Shown piece by piece: positions 1 to 8,432 of a stretch of 64,000 nucleotides of DNA (its first letter is position 1; every line of letters begins with the position of its first letter). A model generated the notes under the pieces. That model saw only the letters and a program-made list of their open reading frames with translations, ran no database searches and was not told the origin of the DNA. The position numbers were made by a program, and so were the translations under genes. Source of the stretch: Microvirga terrae (GTDB lineage Bacteria; Pseudomonadota; Alphaproteobacteria; Rhizobiales; Beijerinckiaceae); assembly GCF_013307435.2 (NCBI RefSeq), contig NZ_CP102847.1, forward strand, positions 124,001 to 188,000. Reading direction: 5' to 3'.

Positions 1-240
1 CTCGCCAATGAGCTGCGCGGCCGCAACATCTCCGTCAACGCGGTGGCGCCCGGGCCGACGGCGACGGCGCTCTTTCTGGACGGAAAGCCTCAGGAGGTGA
101 TCGACCGCCTCTCGAAGCTCGCGCCGCTCGAGCGCCTCGGCCAGCCGCAGGACATCGCTGCCGCCGTCTCGTTCCTCGTGGGGCCCGATGGCGCTTGGAT
201 CAACGGCCAGGTGCTGCGGGCCAATGGCGGGATCGTCTGA
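1..240 (+). CDS. SDR family oxidoreductase, C-terminal part (5' end outside window)
   Basis: The reading frame is open from the first base and ends at TGA 238-240. The visible 79 residues are the C-terminal part of a classical short-chain dehydrogenase: the N-A-V-A-P-G-P-T segment after the active-site helix, the P-L-E-R-L-G-Q-P-Q-D-I-A motif, and the closing I-N-G-Q-V-L-R-A-N-G-G. The Rossmann fold and Tyr-Lys catalytic pair lie upstream of the window, so substrate and exact start are unknown. It most resembles 3-oxoacyl-ACP-reductase-like SDRs and is a relative of the SDR at 3140-3859. Confidence 0.9.
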   Translation, partial: LANELRGRNISVNAVAPGPTATALFLDGKPQEVIDRLSKLAPLERLGQPQDIAAAVSFLVGPDGAWINGQVLRANGGIV

Positions 241-280
241 CCCCGAGTCGCGAGTTCGTGTCCATTACCAGGAATATGCG

Positions 281-547
281 ATGCCAAGCTTTTTCTTTGA
301 TTTCCATGAGGGCCAGGACTGCATCCCTGACGAGGATGGCCTTGAACTCGACAGCCTGGAGGCCGTCGAACACGAGGCGATCCAGACAGCCGTGCAGCTC
401 GGACGCGACTGGCTGCCAAGGAAACGGGAGGTCAGTCTTGCGGTGAGGGATGACCAACGCCGGCTGGTGCTGTCCGTGAGTCTGGAGCTCACGGTCGAGC
501 GGCTTGTGCCAACCAGGACGGCAGGATCAGCTCGGTCCTTGCCTTAA
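281..547 (+). CDS. DUF6894-type small protein
   Basis: An 88-residue protein starting M-P-S-F-F-F-D-F-H-E-G, which matches the opening of the DUF6894 family (M-P-x-Y-F-F-D/H, then an acidic D-E-D-G-x-E-L-D stretch and an alanine/glutamate-rich helix). The family is common in Hyphomicrobiales and has no known function. The ATG at 281 was chosen because it gives the family N-terminus; an earlier in-frame start would add unrelated residues overlapping the SDR gene. It lies 14 bp upstream of the cupin gene and may be cotranscribed with it. The last 15 residues depart from the family pattern. Confidence 0.7.
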   Translation: MPSFFFDFHEGQDCIPDEDGLELDSLEAVEHEAIQTAVQLGRDWLPRKREVSLAVRDDQRRLVLSVSLELTVERLVPTRTAGSARSLP

Positions 548-561
548 GAAAGGACAAGACG

Positions 562-1035
562 ATGAAAATAGAAAACATTACGCGCTCCATCGGCACCGCC
601 GTTGTGACAGTTACGCTCTGGACAGGGACTGGGCACGCCCACGAGCCTGAGCGGAAGGCCGCCGCTGTTTCGCAGGAGCCGGGAGAGCCGGACCTGCATG
701 AGACAGTGAGACCTGTCTTCCAGCGTGCGATCCCCAATGTTCCGAGCCGAAGCATGATCGCCGTTGTCGTGAGCTACCCGCCCGGCGCGAAGTCGGCGGT
801 TCATCGCCATGCCGCATCGGCCTTCATCTACGCTCACGTCCTGTCAGGCGCCATCCGCAGCCAGGTGGATGACCAGCCCGCGAAAGTCTACCACGCCGGT
901 GAAGGCTTCTACGAGGATCCGGGCGCGCAGCACAGGGTCAGCGAGAACGCGAGCGCCAATGAGCCTGCCAGCCTGCTGGCTGTCTTCGTCGTCGATCCCA
1001 CAGAGAACCCTCTCACGATACCGGAGCGGAAGTAA
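562..1035 (+). CDS. Secreted cupin-domain protein
   Basis: 157 residues with an N-terminal signal sequence (Lys/Arg then a hydrophobic run ending near G-H-A-H) and one cupin barrel. The metal-site motif P-P-G-A-K-S-A-V-H-R-H is followed by F-I-Y-A-H-V-L-S-G-A-I-R-S-Q-V and G-E-G-F-Y-E-D-P-G-A-Q-H, giving the usual two His motifs of a small periplasmic cupin. AGAAAGGACAAG before the ATG is a good ribosome-binding site. A close paralogue sits at 45144-45590 and a decayed one at 56088-56270. An MDR reductase follows 39 bp downstream, as at the 56 kb locus, so the pair is probably functionally linked. Substrate unknown. Confidence 0.85.
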   Translation: MKIENITRSIGTAVVTVTLWTGTGHAHEPERKAAAVSQEPGEPDLHETVRPVFQRAIPNVPSRSMIAVVVSYPPGAKSAVHRHAASAFIYAHVLSGAIRSQVDDQPAKVYHAGEGFYEDPGAQHRVSENASANEPASLLAVFVVDPTENPLTIPERK

Positions 1036-1074
1036 AAAATCCCGCATCCCTAAGCCTCTCGCAAGGAGCCTAAG

Positions 1075-2064
1075 ATGACCACCGATAGCATTGCCCACGA
1101 AGCCGTTCCGGACCAAGCCCATGCATCGATGATGGCATGGCGTGTGCATGAGTTCGGCCCCCCGCAAACCATGACATTCGAGTCCGTTCCACGTCCGAAT
1201 CCCGGCCCCGGTGAAGTTCTTGTCAAGGTCCGTGCGGCCAGCGTCGGCCCATGGGACGGGTGGATTCGGTCTGGCAACAGCGCCTTGCCGCAGCCGCTGC
1301 CTCTGACGCTCGGCTCCGACCTAGCTGGGGACATCGAGGCTGTCGGACCCGACGTGACCGACCTTCGCGTCGGGGATCAGGTTTATGGCGTCACGAACCC
1401 GCGGTTCATCGGGGCCTACGCTGAATACGCTGTCGCCTCGGCGGCAATGATCGCACCTAAGCCAACCTCACTCAGCCACATCGAAGCGGCCTCGGTTCCC
1501 GTCATCGCCGTGACGGCCTGGCAGGGGCTGTTCGATCAGGCGCAACTCACGGCTGGCCAGACCGTGCTCATTCATGGGGCTGCTGGCAATGTCGGTTCGT
1601 ACGCGGTCCAACTCGCCCGGCAAGCCGGCCTTCGGACCATAGCGACGGCTGCTGCAGATGATCTCACCTATGTGCGCGAGCTCGGAGCAGACACGGTGGT
1701 TGACTACAAGAGCGAGCCTTTCGAGGATGTGGCCCGGGATGTGGATGCCGTCCTTGATCTGGTCGGCGGTGACACGCAAACGCGCTCGTTCCAGGTCCTG
1801 CGTCGCGGCGGCAAGCTGATCTCGGCCGTCTCCCAACCCGACCAGGAGCTTGCGAAGAGCCTCGGTGTGGACGCAACCTTCTTTCTGGTCGATGTGACGA
1901 CCAGGCACCTGACGGAGATCGCAGGCCTGATCGACAGCGGCGCATTGAGAACGCGGGTTGGTGCCGTCCTTCCTTTTGCGGATGCACGTGAGGCCCACCT
2001 GATGCTGGAAGGCATACGGCGTCCGCCCAAAGGAAAAATCGTTCTCGCAGTGACCACCAAGTAG
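1075..2064 (+). CDS. NADP-dependent MDR oxidoreductase (quinone oxidoreductase-like)
   Basis: 329 residues of the zinc-free medium-chain dehydrogenase/reductase family. The GroES-like N-terminal domain carries P-G-P-G-E-V-L-V-K-V and the T-L-G-S-D-L-A-G-D-I-E-A-V-G motif. The Rossmann domain carries V-L-I-H-G-A-A-G-N-V-G-S-Y-A-V-Q-L-A for NADPH. Catalytic-zinc cysteines are absent, as in quinone and enoyl reductases. AAGGAGCC precedes the ATG. A second methionine at residue 20 aligns with the start of the close paralogue at 55156-56100, so the first 19 residues could be an extension. It probably reduces quinones or reactive enones; the substrate is not readable from sequence. Confidence 0.9.
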   Translation: MTTDSIAHEAVPDQAHASMMAWRVHEFGPPQTMTFESVPRPNPGPGEVLVKVRAASVGPWDGWIRSGNSALPQPLPLTLGSDLAGDIEAVGPDVTDLRVGDQVYGVTNPRFIGAYAEYAVASAAMIAPKPTSLSHIEAASVPVIAVTAWQGLFDQAQLTAGQTVLIHGAAGNVGSYAVQLARQAGLRTIATAAADDLTYVRELGADTVVDYKSEPFEDVARDVDAVLDLVGGDTQTRSFQVLRRGGKLISAVSQPDQELAKSLGVDATFFLVDVTTRHLTEIAGLIDSGALRTRVGAVLPFADAREAHLMLEGIRRPPKGKIVLAVTTK

Positions 2065-2151
2065 ATGATCTCCGCGGGCGCTTCACGACGGGACCTGACA
2101 GGTGATCCGGCCCTGTATGGGCATACTCGGTTTAGCGATAGGAGGAAGACC

Positions 2152-2925
2152 ATGAAGATTCGTCCCATCTTCACTGCTACTTGCGCGGCTCTCGCCATCG
2201 TGATCGCTGCGGTCGTTTCGGTGCCAGACGGTTGGGCCGAGACGCCCGCGCGTCAATCCGATCAACCAGCGCTCGACGCCAACGACGGGATTTCTGGAAT
2301 AAGGATTCCCGACAGCCCATTGGCGCGCGACGCAGCTAAACTTATCCGCGATACCGAGGGCGATCTTCTGTTTCAGCACTCCACGCGCGTCTATTACTGG
2401 GCTGCCCTGGCAGGAAAGCGCAAGGGCTTGGATTTTGATCCGGAGCTTCTCTACGTTGCGGCCATGTTCCATGATTTCGGGCTGACGGCAGGTTACGGGG
2501 AAAGCCACTCGCGCTTCGAGGTGGATGGCGCCAACGCCGCCCGTGATTTTCTCCGCAACCACGGCGTTTCGGAAGCCGATAGCCAGAGAATCTGGTTTGC
2601 GATCGCGCTGCATACGACAAATGGAATTTCCACGCACCTGTTCCCCATCGCCGCACTCCTCGCCGAAGGTGCCAACATGGACCTTGTGGGCGCCGGCTAT
2701 GACGACTTCACCGCCACCGAGCGGAACGCCGTTGAGGCCGCTTATCCGCATCCGCCACAATTCGCGGACGACTTTTTGCAAGCCGTTTACGACGGTCTCA
2801 AGCATCGTCCCGAGACGGCTCAAGGCACCGGCCTGGCCGATGTCATGGCCTATAAAGATCCTACTTTCCGCCGCAGAGACTTCAGCCTCCTGATGCGCAA
2901 CTCGCACTGGGCTACCGGAAAATGA
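2152..2925 (+). CDS. HD-domain protein with signal peptide
   Basis: 257 residues. The ATG at 2152 follows the strong ribosome-binding site GATAGGAGGAAGACC and opens a signal peptide with hydrophobic core and cleavage near G-W-A-E. The mature part has an HD metal-dependent hydrolase core: His in L-F-Q-H-S-T-R-V-Y-Y-W and the paired His-Asp in A-M-F-H-D-F-G-L-T, then A-L-H-T-T-N-G-I. HD-domain proteins are usually phosphohydrolases, and this subtype is often described as cyanamide-hydratase-like. The exported location and actual substrate are inferred. It lies 87 bp after the MDR gene and may share its transcript. Confidence 0.8.
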   Translation: MKIRPIFTATCAALAIVIAAVVSVPDGWAETPARQSDQPALDANDGISGIRIPDSPLARDAAKLIRDTEGDLLFQHSTRVYYWAALAGKRKGLDFDPELLYVAAMFHDFGLTAGYGESHSRFEVDGANAARDFLRNHGVSEADSQRIWFAIALHTTNGISTHLFPIAALLAEGANMDLVGAGYDDFTATERNAVEAAYPHPPQFADDFLQAVYDGLKHRPETAQGTGLADVMAYKDPTFRRRDFSLLMRNSHWATGK

Positions 2926-3139
2926 CTGGGGTAAACCACGAACCGCCGGCCTGATGCCTTCGGTTATGTGTACCGGCACAGAAATTGCTCTGGCTCCACC
3001 AGGGCAAGGCGAGCTTTGAAGATGCTCGACCTGCCGCCGTTAGCCAAAGCGGAAAGCCGGCTCGTGCCGGCGGTTCGTCTAAAATTGGAATTTTGGGACA
3101 GGTCAATTGCGGCCGCCCTTGTTCATGAAGGACAACACC

Positions 3140-3859
3140 ATGACAAAACGGACATTTCTCGTCACCGGCGCCAGCAAGGGCATTGGCCGCGCGCTCTCAA
3201 CGCGGCTCTCCGATGCGGGACATCATGTGGTCGGCATTGCCCGTGGCCAGGATCCAAGCTTTCCCGGCACGCTTGTGTCCGTCGACCTTGATGACAGCAA
3301 GGCCTCAGCGGAAGCCTTCGCCGATCTCGCTCAGCGCCACTCCTTCGATGGCGTCGTCAACAATGTTGGCCTCGTGCGGCTGCATCGCGTCGGCGAAATC
3401 AATCTCAAAGACGTGGATGACATAATGCGCGTCAACCTGCACCCGACGATTCAGACGGTGCAGGCGATCCTGCCGACCTTGCGGGCGAAGGGCTGGGGTC
3501 GCATTGTCAACATTTCCAGCCTAACCGTCGTAGGCGTTGCGCAGCGCAGCGCCTATGCGGCCGCCAAGGCCGCGATCAACAGCCTTACGCGTACCTGGGC
3601 GCTGGAAATGGCCGAGACCGGCATCACCATCAACGCGGTGGCACCTGGCCCGGTGGAAACCGCGTTGTTCCGTCAGAACACGCCCGTCGGAAGTGAGGCT
3701 GAGCGGGGTTTCCTTTCGCTAATCCCGATGCGGCGCCTCGGCAAGCCGGAAGAGATTGCCGCGGCAGTTGCCTTCCTGCTCTCGGAAGAGGCTGGTTATA
3801 TCACCGGGCAGACCCTATTCGTCGATGGCGGTGGATCGATCGGAAGGGTAGCTACGTGA
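3140..3859 (+). CDS. SDR family oxidoreductase
   Basis: 239-residue classical short-chain dehydrogenase. It shows the cofactor motif T-G-A-S-K-G-I-G-R-A, the N-N-V-G-L motif, catalytic Ser in I-S-S-L-T, and the Y-A-A-A-K pair, then N-A-V-A-P-G-P-V-E-T and the C-terminal G-Q-T-L-F-V-D-G-G-G. ATG 3140 was chosen over ATG 3125 and a TTG at 3107 because AAGGA lies 8 bases upstream and the cofactor fold begins at once. Residues after the second strand favour NADPH. The physiological substrate is unknown. Confidence 0.88.
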   Translation: MTKRTFLVTGASKGIGRALSTRLSDAGHHVVGIARGQDPSFPGTLVSVDLDDSKASAEAFADLAQRHSFDGVVNNVGLVRLHRVGEINLKDVDDIMRVNLHPTIQTVQAILPTLRAKGWGRIVNISSLTVVGVAQRSAYAAAKAAINSLTRTWALEMAETGITINAVAPGPVETALFRQNTPVGSEAERGFLSLIPMRRLGKPEEIAAAVAFLLSEEAGYITGQTLFVDGGGSIGRVAT

Positions 3860-3917
3860 ACTGAAGCAACAGGGTGGCAAGGAACTATGTTTCCATCGCT
3901 CGCCGTGGCAGCACGGA

Positions 3918-3955
3918 TGCTAGGACTAGGATGCGGAGTAGGTCCGCTCCTAGCA
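3918..3955 (+). terminator. Nested hairpin downstream of SDR gene
   Basis: Perfect 8-bp arms TGCTAGGA and TCCTAGCA enclose a second stem, GCGGA/TCCGC, 59 bases past the stop of the SDR gene. No T-run follows, so it could be a Rho-assisted terminator or another structured element. Confidence 0.4.
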
Positions 3956-4125
3956 CGGAGCTGAAGTAAGCGGAATGTCTGCTGGGGCAGGGGAAAACAG
4001 ACGTTCCTGAAGCATTCGCAATTTCTTCGGACAACCCTGAGCTGACCTTGGCAGCTCCAAATTCACTTACTTTCCCCCCGATGCCGTTGATGACATCATG
4101 TGTGTGCCTCTTCCTGGAGGGCCAC

Positions 4126-4494
4126 ATGCCCGAGCTTGACGAAGCGGAATGGCCGCCACACTTGGATGCGCTGGCCGCAGCCCCGGCCAATCATCGCCTT
4201 CTCTTCGAGGACGAGGCTGTGCGGGTGTTGGAGGTCACCGTCGAGCCTGGCGAGCGCGAGAACCTGCATCACCACCGCTGGCCGAGCATCATGGTCGTGC
4301 TGGCTCGACCGAACTATCGAAACTTCGACGCAGACGGGAACGAGATCCCTCCATCGGGCGGAACCCCGACCAATCCGTCGCTGCCACGGGCTCTGCGCCT
4401 GCCCCCGCAGCGGCTACACGCCATTGAGGTCGCCGCTGACGCACCACATGGCTTCCGGGGCATTCGGATCGAGTTCAAGACGCCCGAGGCGTAA
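4126..4494 (+). CDS. Cupin-like cytosolic protein
   Basis: 122 residues without a signal peptide. The start at 4126 follows TTCCTGGAGGGCCAC. The segment L-E-V-T-V-E-P-G-E-R-E-N-L-H-H-H-R-W-P-S resembles the first cupin motif with two or three metal-ligand histidines, and the C-terminal H-A-I-E-V plus F-R-G-I-R-I-E-F fits a single RmlC-like beta barrel. Its best description is a cupin-fold protein of unknown ligand. No partner gene is in the same orientation nearby; it converges on the SnoaL-like gene. Confidence 0.65.
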   Translation: MPELDEAEWPPHLDALAAAPANHRLLFEDEAVRVLEVTVEPGERENLHHHRWPSIMVVLARPNYRNFDADGNEIPPSGGTPTNPSLPRALRLPPQRLHAIEVAADAPHGFRGIRIEFKTPEA

Positions 4495-4556
4495 AGGTGG
4501 TCTGGGCGTCCCATAAAGCGTCCTCTCGGACTCACGTGTCCGCGCAGCAAGCCAGA

Positions 4557-5012
4557 TCACTGCATCGGCACCGGAACCGGCAGAACACTCGATATCTTCC
4601 AGCCTCCAGGCGTTTTGACCAGGAGCTGGTTCATGAGGAAGCGGGCGGGCTGGGCCGTCTGACCGGCAGGAGCGATCATAAAGGTGATCGGGACGTAGAG
4701 TTGGGCTACTCCCGGCTGGATCTCGAACACCTTGAGCTCGTCCGTCTTGGGATCGAGAGACCATGTGCCTTGATAGAGTGCTTCGAACCGCTTGAGAGCC
4801 GCTTCACGGCCCCAGATCGGCGCTCCCCGGGTGATCCAGAGAAACTGGGGGCTGTCGAGCAGCATGTCGCCTACGGCCTTCAGGTCATGGGCGTTCTGAG
4901 CGGCAACGAACTTGCTGAACTGTGCCTTTACCTCATCTTCGGTTCCGGCCTGAGCGGAACCAGCGAAGATCATGAGAACTGCCGCGAGTGTGGCGAGTGA
5001 ACCTGTCCACAT
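4557..5012 (-). CDS. Secreted SnoaL/NTF2-like protein
   Basis: 151 residues. The start at 5012 follows TCGGAGGAGACCCCT on the minus strand and opens a signal peptide ending at G-S-A-Q-A. The mature protein has the NTF2-like alpha+beta cone pattern: F-S-K-F-V-A-A-Q-N-A-H-D-L-K-A-V-G-D-M-L, then F-L-W-I-T-R-G-A-P-I-W-G-R-E-A and a C-terminal V-K-T-P-G-G-W-K-I-S-S. This is the DUF4440/SnoaL-like group, whose members range from enzymes to ligand binders. Its periplasmic role is unknown. Confidence 0.78.
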   Translation of the reverse strand: MWTGSLATLAAVLMIFAGSAQAGTEDEVKAQFSKFVAAQNAHDLKAVGDMLLDSPQFLWITRGAPIWGREAALKRFEALYQGTWSLDPKTDELKVFEIQPGVAQLYVPITFMIAPAGQTAQPARFLMNQLLVKTPGGWKISSVLPVPVPMQ

Positions 5013-5341
5013 AGGGGTCTCCTCCGACGCCAGCCCCACAACGCACTTTTCACCTGATTGAAGACATTCATCAGACCATGACGGGTACATTGGTATCATA
5101 CCCCAAAGACGCCTGACCTGGATTGGGTAGATACCATAGATGGCCCTTCGCGAGATTGAGAGGGAACCCGGGAGGTCCGAAACTGTGTAGAGTTTCGGAC
5201 GCCGGCCCCAGTGCATCCGGCTGCGCCTGTGATGGCCGGCATCCGAAACCCTTCACATTAGTGGACGTCCGACCGTGAACCAGCAACGTGTGCCGCCTGT
5301 CGAACGGTTATCCGCGTTGCCGCAGTCACTCAGACAGCTCA
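5013..5341. other. Intergenic region, no gene seen
   Basis: About 330 bp between the starts of the SnoaL-like gene (leftwards) and the 3' end of the sigma gene. It should hold the promoter of the SnoaL-like gene, but I cannot point to convincing -35/-10 boxes. No RNA gene or repeat recognised. Confidence 0.5.
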
Positions 5342-6241
5342 TCAGGCTGGTGGTATCGGCGAGATGCGTTTTGGAGAGTCCACTTCTGCCGCCAGGTGAG
5401 CCAGCTTGTCCGGGTTCTTGACGATGTAGATCGCGGCGATCCCGTCCTCGCGGATGTCGAGCGCGGTGGTCTGAAGCACGCCACCTCCATCGAGGCCGAC
5501 GTAGCCTGGTAGGCCGTCGATGGTGACGACACGAAGCAGCGTCGGCGGCACGGCAACCTTGCGCCGCTGCCCGGCAAAAAGGCGCAGGGCCCGCTCGACG
5601 CCCTGGATGACATTGCGGAAGGCAAGGACCTTACCGCCGCCATCGGTATGGATCTCGACATTCCTTGCCAGCAGCACTGATAACGCCGCCACGTCCCCGT
5701 CGCGCGCCGCGGCGAAGAAGGCACGGGTGATCCGGTCCGCATCCGCGGGCTCGACGTCAAAGCGGGGACGTGCGGCCTGCACGTGCTTGCGGGCGCGCGC
5801 CGCGAGCTGACGAACCGCGGCCGGCTCGCGGCCGAGGGTGATGGCCACTTCAGTCAGCGGAACGTCGAAGACGTCATGAAGAAGGAAAGCGGCCCGCTCC
5901 AGAGGCGACAGACGCTCGAGGGCCAGCATCAACGTGACCGTGACGTCGTCGGCGACCGTCTCGTCCGGCTCCGCGGAACCCACGAGAGGATCTGGCAGCC
6001 AGGGTCCGACGTAGGTTTCCCGCCGCACCCGCGCGGAGCGGCGTCGGTCGAGGCACAGGCGTGTGACGATGCGGGTGAGATAGGCGGGAGGCGAAGCGAT
6101 GCCGCCCTCCACCCCGACCCACCGCAGCCATGCGTCCTGCACGATGTCCTCCGCCTCGGTGAGCGAGCCCGTCATCCGATAGGCCAGGTGTGTCAGGCGC
6201 CTGCGCTCCGCCTCGAATGCGGTGGTCCGCTGATCGTCCAT
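5342..6241 (-). CDS. ECF41-family sigma-70 factor with SnoaL-like C-terminal domain
   Basis: 299 residues if started at 6241 (in-frame ATGs at 6250 and 6274 are alternatives). Region 2 includes L-A-Y-R-M-T-G-S-L-T-E-A-E-D-I-V-Q-D-A-W-L-R-W; region 4 includes L-S-P-L-E-R-A-A-F-L-L-H-D-V-F and the following helix-turn-helix. The last ~100 residues form a SnoaL-like domain with both ECF41 hallmarks: D-G-G-G-K and N-P-D-K-L. In this family the C-terminal domain replaces the anti-sigma factor and tunes activity from within the protein (established for ECF41). The divergent CMD gene is the classical ECF41 partner, and two ECF41-type promoters lie between them. The inducing signal is unknown. Confidence 0.93.
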   Translation of the reverse strand: MDDQRTTAFEAERRRLTHLAYRMTGSLTEAEDIVQDAWLRWVGVEGGIASPPAYLTRIVTRLCLDRRRSARVRRETYVGPWLPDPLVGSAEPDETVADDVTVTLMLALERLSPLERAAFLLHDVFDVPLTEVAITLGREPAAVRQLAARARKHVQAARPRFDVEPADADRITRAFFAAARDGDVAALSVLLARNVEIHTDGGGKVLAFRNVIQGVERALRLFAGQRRKVAVPPTLLRVVTIDGLPGYVGLDGGGVLQTTALDIREDGIAAIYIVKNPDKLAHLAAEVDSPKRISPIPPA

Positions 6242-6316
6242 CGCCCCCATCCGCCCCGTTTCCCCGCCGATCATATCCGCCTTCCCGTCGCTCGCGCATC
6301 CTGACCCCGAGGATAA

Positions 6317-6343
6317 GACGATCGGACGTGCCCGGATGTGACA
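6317..6343 (-). promoter_or_regulatory. ECF41-type promoter for the sigma gene (autoregulation)
   Basis: Read on the minus strand this is TGTCACA (6343-6337), exactly 16 bases, then CGTC (6320-6317). That is the published ECF41 consensus and spacing. It points towards the sigma gene, whose start is 40-75 bases downstream. Confidence 0.85.
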
Positions 6344-6375
6344 TCGGCCGCTTCGAGCGGACATGCTGAGTGGCA

Positions 6376-6402
6376 TGTCACATCCTGACCGCTTGGCCCG
6401 TC
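6376..6402 (+). promoter_or_regulatory. ECF41-type promoter for the CMD gene
   Basis: TGTCACA (6376-6382), 16-base spacer, CGTC (6399-6402). It matches the ECF41 consensus exactly and lies 47 bases before the CMD start at 6450. It mirrors the minus-strand promoter 33 bp away. Confidence 0.88.
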
Positions 6403-6449
6403 ATGGCTTCGAACGTCGATCTCCGGCGTTCCGAACAGAGAGATGTGTC

Positions 6450-6905
6450 ATGAGCGAGAACAAACGGCTGGTCTGGAACGAGGTGGCGCCGCAGGGTGCG
6501 AAGGCCCTTTTCGGCATCCACCACTACATTACCACGGGCACCGACCTGCCCCACGAACTGATCCATCTCGTCTTCCTGCGGGTTTCGCAGATCAACGGCT
6601 GCGCGCACTGCATCGACCAGCACACCCGGGACCTCCTGGACACGATGCCGTTCGAGAAGGTCGCCCTCGTTCCGGTCTGGGCCGAGGTGCCCCACCTGTT
6701 TCCCGACAACTACCGTGCCGCGCTCGCGTGGGCGGAGGAGGTCACGCTCGTCAGCGAGACGCACGCCTCCGACGAGGCCTATGCGGCCGCAAGCGCGGCT
6801 TTTGCGCCCAAGGATCTCGTGGACCTCACGATCACGATTGCGGCCATGAACGCGTTCAACCGGCTGGGCGCGCCCTTTCGGCTCCCGGTCAAGGCCAAGG
6901 CCTGA
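6450..6905 (+). CDS. Carboxymuconolactone decarboxylase (AhpD-like) protein, ECF41 target
   Basis: 151 residues of the CMD/AhpD fold. The redox motif is C51-A-H-C54-I-D-Q-H58, as in AhpD-like peroxidase partners, preceded by Q-I-N-G. The start at 6450 follows the ECF41 promoter, and upstream codons in the same frame would cover that promoter. CMD-family proteins are the most frequent ECF41 targets (known). The C-x-x-C-x3-H motif suggests thiol-based peroxide or electrophile reduction rather than true carboxymuconolactone decarboxylation. A paralogue with the same motif is at 44677-45132. Confidence 0.92.
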   Translation: MSENKRLVWNEVAPQGAKALFGIHHYITTGTDLPHELIHLVFLRVSQINGCAHCIDQHTRDLLDTMPFEKVALVPVWAEVPHLFPDNYRAALAWAEEVTLVSETHASDEAYAAASAAFAPKDLVDLTITIAAMNAFNRLGAPFRLPVKAKA

Positions 6906-7457
6906 TCCGCTTCTTCGCATCGTCACGGAACGGCCCCGGCGCCGTTCCGCTTCCACCATTCAGGATCCAACCCATGGCTGTGAGCGTCGGGCTGCGAGAC
7001 ACTGGCCCAATGCTTCAGTCCACACCACACCCGGCTACACAGACGGGACCAGCGCCCGCTGCGAGGCCGCTCAGACTCGAAAGCCGACAGGCCGCATTCC
7101 CCGCTGAAGCGGACGCTCCCATAGAGCAGGGGATTGGCATAGAATGACCCGATGCATACCTCCAAAGATTCAAACAGCGAGCTGGATCCAGACCCAGAGC
7201 GCTTACCACCAATGTGAAAGGTTACTGGCATCTGCCGGTCGCGCGGTCTCTGCCCAACTGACCTCCGTTTCTGGATGCTTCCAATCCTTCATCTTAAGCC
7301 GGCCAGGGTTCAGAAGTGTGTCCTGCGTAGGAGAGCCGTCCGGGGGCAGCCCTTGTCCGATGTTTAGCGCCTTGATTGTGCTGCCACAGAGCAGCCTGCC
7401 ATCCATCCAGAAGGGCCTGTCTCTAGCCCAGCTCACCACCCGGCTTTGGTTGAGGCA
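6906..7457. other. Long intergenic region, nothing recognised
   Basis: About 550 bp between the CMD gene and the 3' end of the LysR gene. Open frames exist on both strands, but none has a ribosome-binding site with a recognisable domain and their residue composition looks non-coding (Ser/Arg/Gly/Cys-rich). No terminator, tRNA or repeat stands out. Confidence 0.5.
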
Positions 7458-8342
7458 CTAAACCCTAGTGCTCGTGTCCGCCAATCTCTCGATAACGAGA
7501 TCGAGGAGCGCCCTGAGACGCGCTAACCGTCTCATGTCCCTGTGATAGCCAACCCAGGTGTCGCGGTCGGGCGGATCCTCGCCTAGGTCGATCCGTTCCA
7601 CCCCCGAAAGCGTATCGCCCAATGGTCGCGGCAGAACGGCAACTCCAGCCCCTTGGGCGCACATCCGCCCTTGCACGTCCCTGTTGTTGCTCCGTGACAC
7701 GACGTGAGCATTGGGAAGAATTCGCTTTAACCAGACAGCATCCGGCAGGGTCGCCAGGGCTGTATCCATGGTGATCAGCGGCGTGCCGATCCCGTTGCCA
7801 GGACGCGGGTGCTCCAAACCCGATTTGATGTAAACGCCATAAGGAATGCGCAGGAGGCGGCGGGAGATAACATCCGGGTCGTCGAATGGCCGAATCCGGA
7901 ACACCATGTCGGCCTCGCGCCGCGGCAAGCTAAAATGCTGTGCGCTAGTGACCAGCTCGACCACGACCCGCGGGTGCAAGCCAACGAACTCGGCCAGGAT
8001 GGGGGTCAGCATATGGGTTCCGAACCAGTCCGAAGACGAGAGGCGGATGGCTCCTTCGAGTTGCCGGTCCTGACCGGAAAGCTGGCGCTGGATGGCCAGC
8101 ACCTCTTCCTCGATCCGCTCAGCGTGGGAAAGCATTGCGCTACCCTCATCGGTCAGGATGAAGCCTTCGCCTGTGCGTTGAAAAAGCGTGTGGCCGACAT
8201 CCTGCTCCAGCGCACGCAGACGTCTGCCCATCGTCGGCTGGCTCTGCCCGAGTTTACGCGCCGCAGCCCCGAGCGTGCCTTCGCGGGCGATCGCAAGAAA
8301 GATGCGTAGGTCACTCCACTCCACCAGCAATCCCTTGGTCAT
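7458..8342 (-). CDS. LysR-type transcriptional regulator
   Basis: 294 residues. The N-terminal winged helix-turn-helix is clear: D-L-R-I-F-L-A-I-A-R-E-G-T-L-G-A-A-A-R-K-L-G-Q-S-Q-P-T-M-G-R-R-L. The rest is a periplasmic-binding-protein-like effector domain, with L-E-G-A-I-R-L-S-S-S-D-W at the domain junction. It is divergent from an MDR reductase (starts 90 bp apart), the usual arrangement for a LysR regulator and its target. The effector is unknown. Confidence 0.92.
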   Translation of the reverse strand: MTKGLLVEWSDLRIFLAIAREGTLGAAARKLGQSQPTMGRRLRALEQDVGHTLFQRTGEGFILTDEGSAMLSHAERIEEEVLAIQRQLSGQDRQLEGAIRLSSSDWFGTHMLTPILAEFVGLHPRVVVELVTSAQHFSLPRREADMVFRIRPFDDPDVISRRLLRIPYGVYIKSGLEHPRPGNGIGTPLITMDTALATLPDAVWLKRILPNAHVVSRSNNRDVQGRMCAQGAGVAVLPRPLGDTLSGVERIDLGEDPPDRDTWVGYHRDMRRLARLRALLDLVIERLADTSTRV

Positions 8343-8354
8343 TCATTTTTGAAT
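8341..8354. promoter_or_regulatory. Candidate LysR operator (inverted repeat)
   Basis: ATTCA-TTTT-TGAAT inverted repeat overlapping the LysR start codon, in the space shared with the divergent MDR gene. AT-rich dyads at this place are typical of LysR autoregulatory sites; assignment is by position only. Confidence 0.4.
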
Positions 8355-8432
8355 GGAATTCGTGCATCATTGTCGATTTTCAAACAAGAACATTGCGCCC
8401 ACCTTGTGGCCAGAGATCAAAAGGAGCAGATC

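Noticed and set aside
6923..7231. Minus-strand open frame of 102 codons as a gene
   Set aside because: Ser/Arg/Gly/Cys-rich composition, no ribosome-binding site, no domain.
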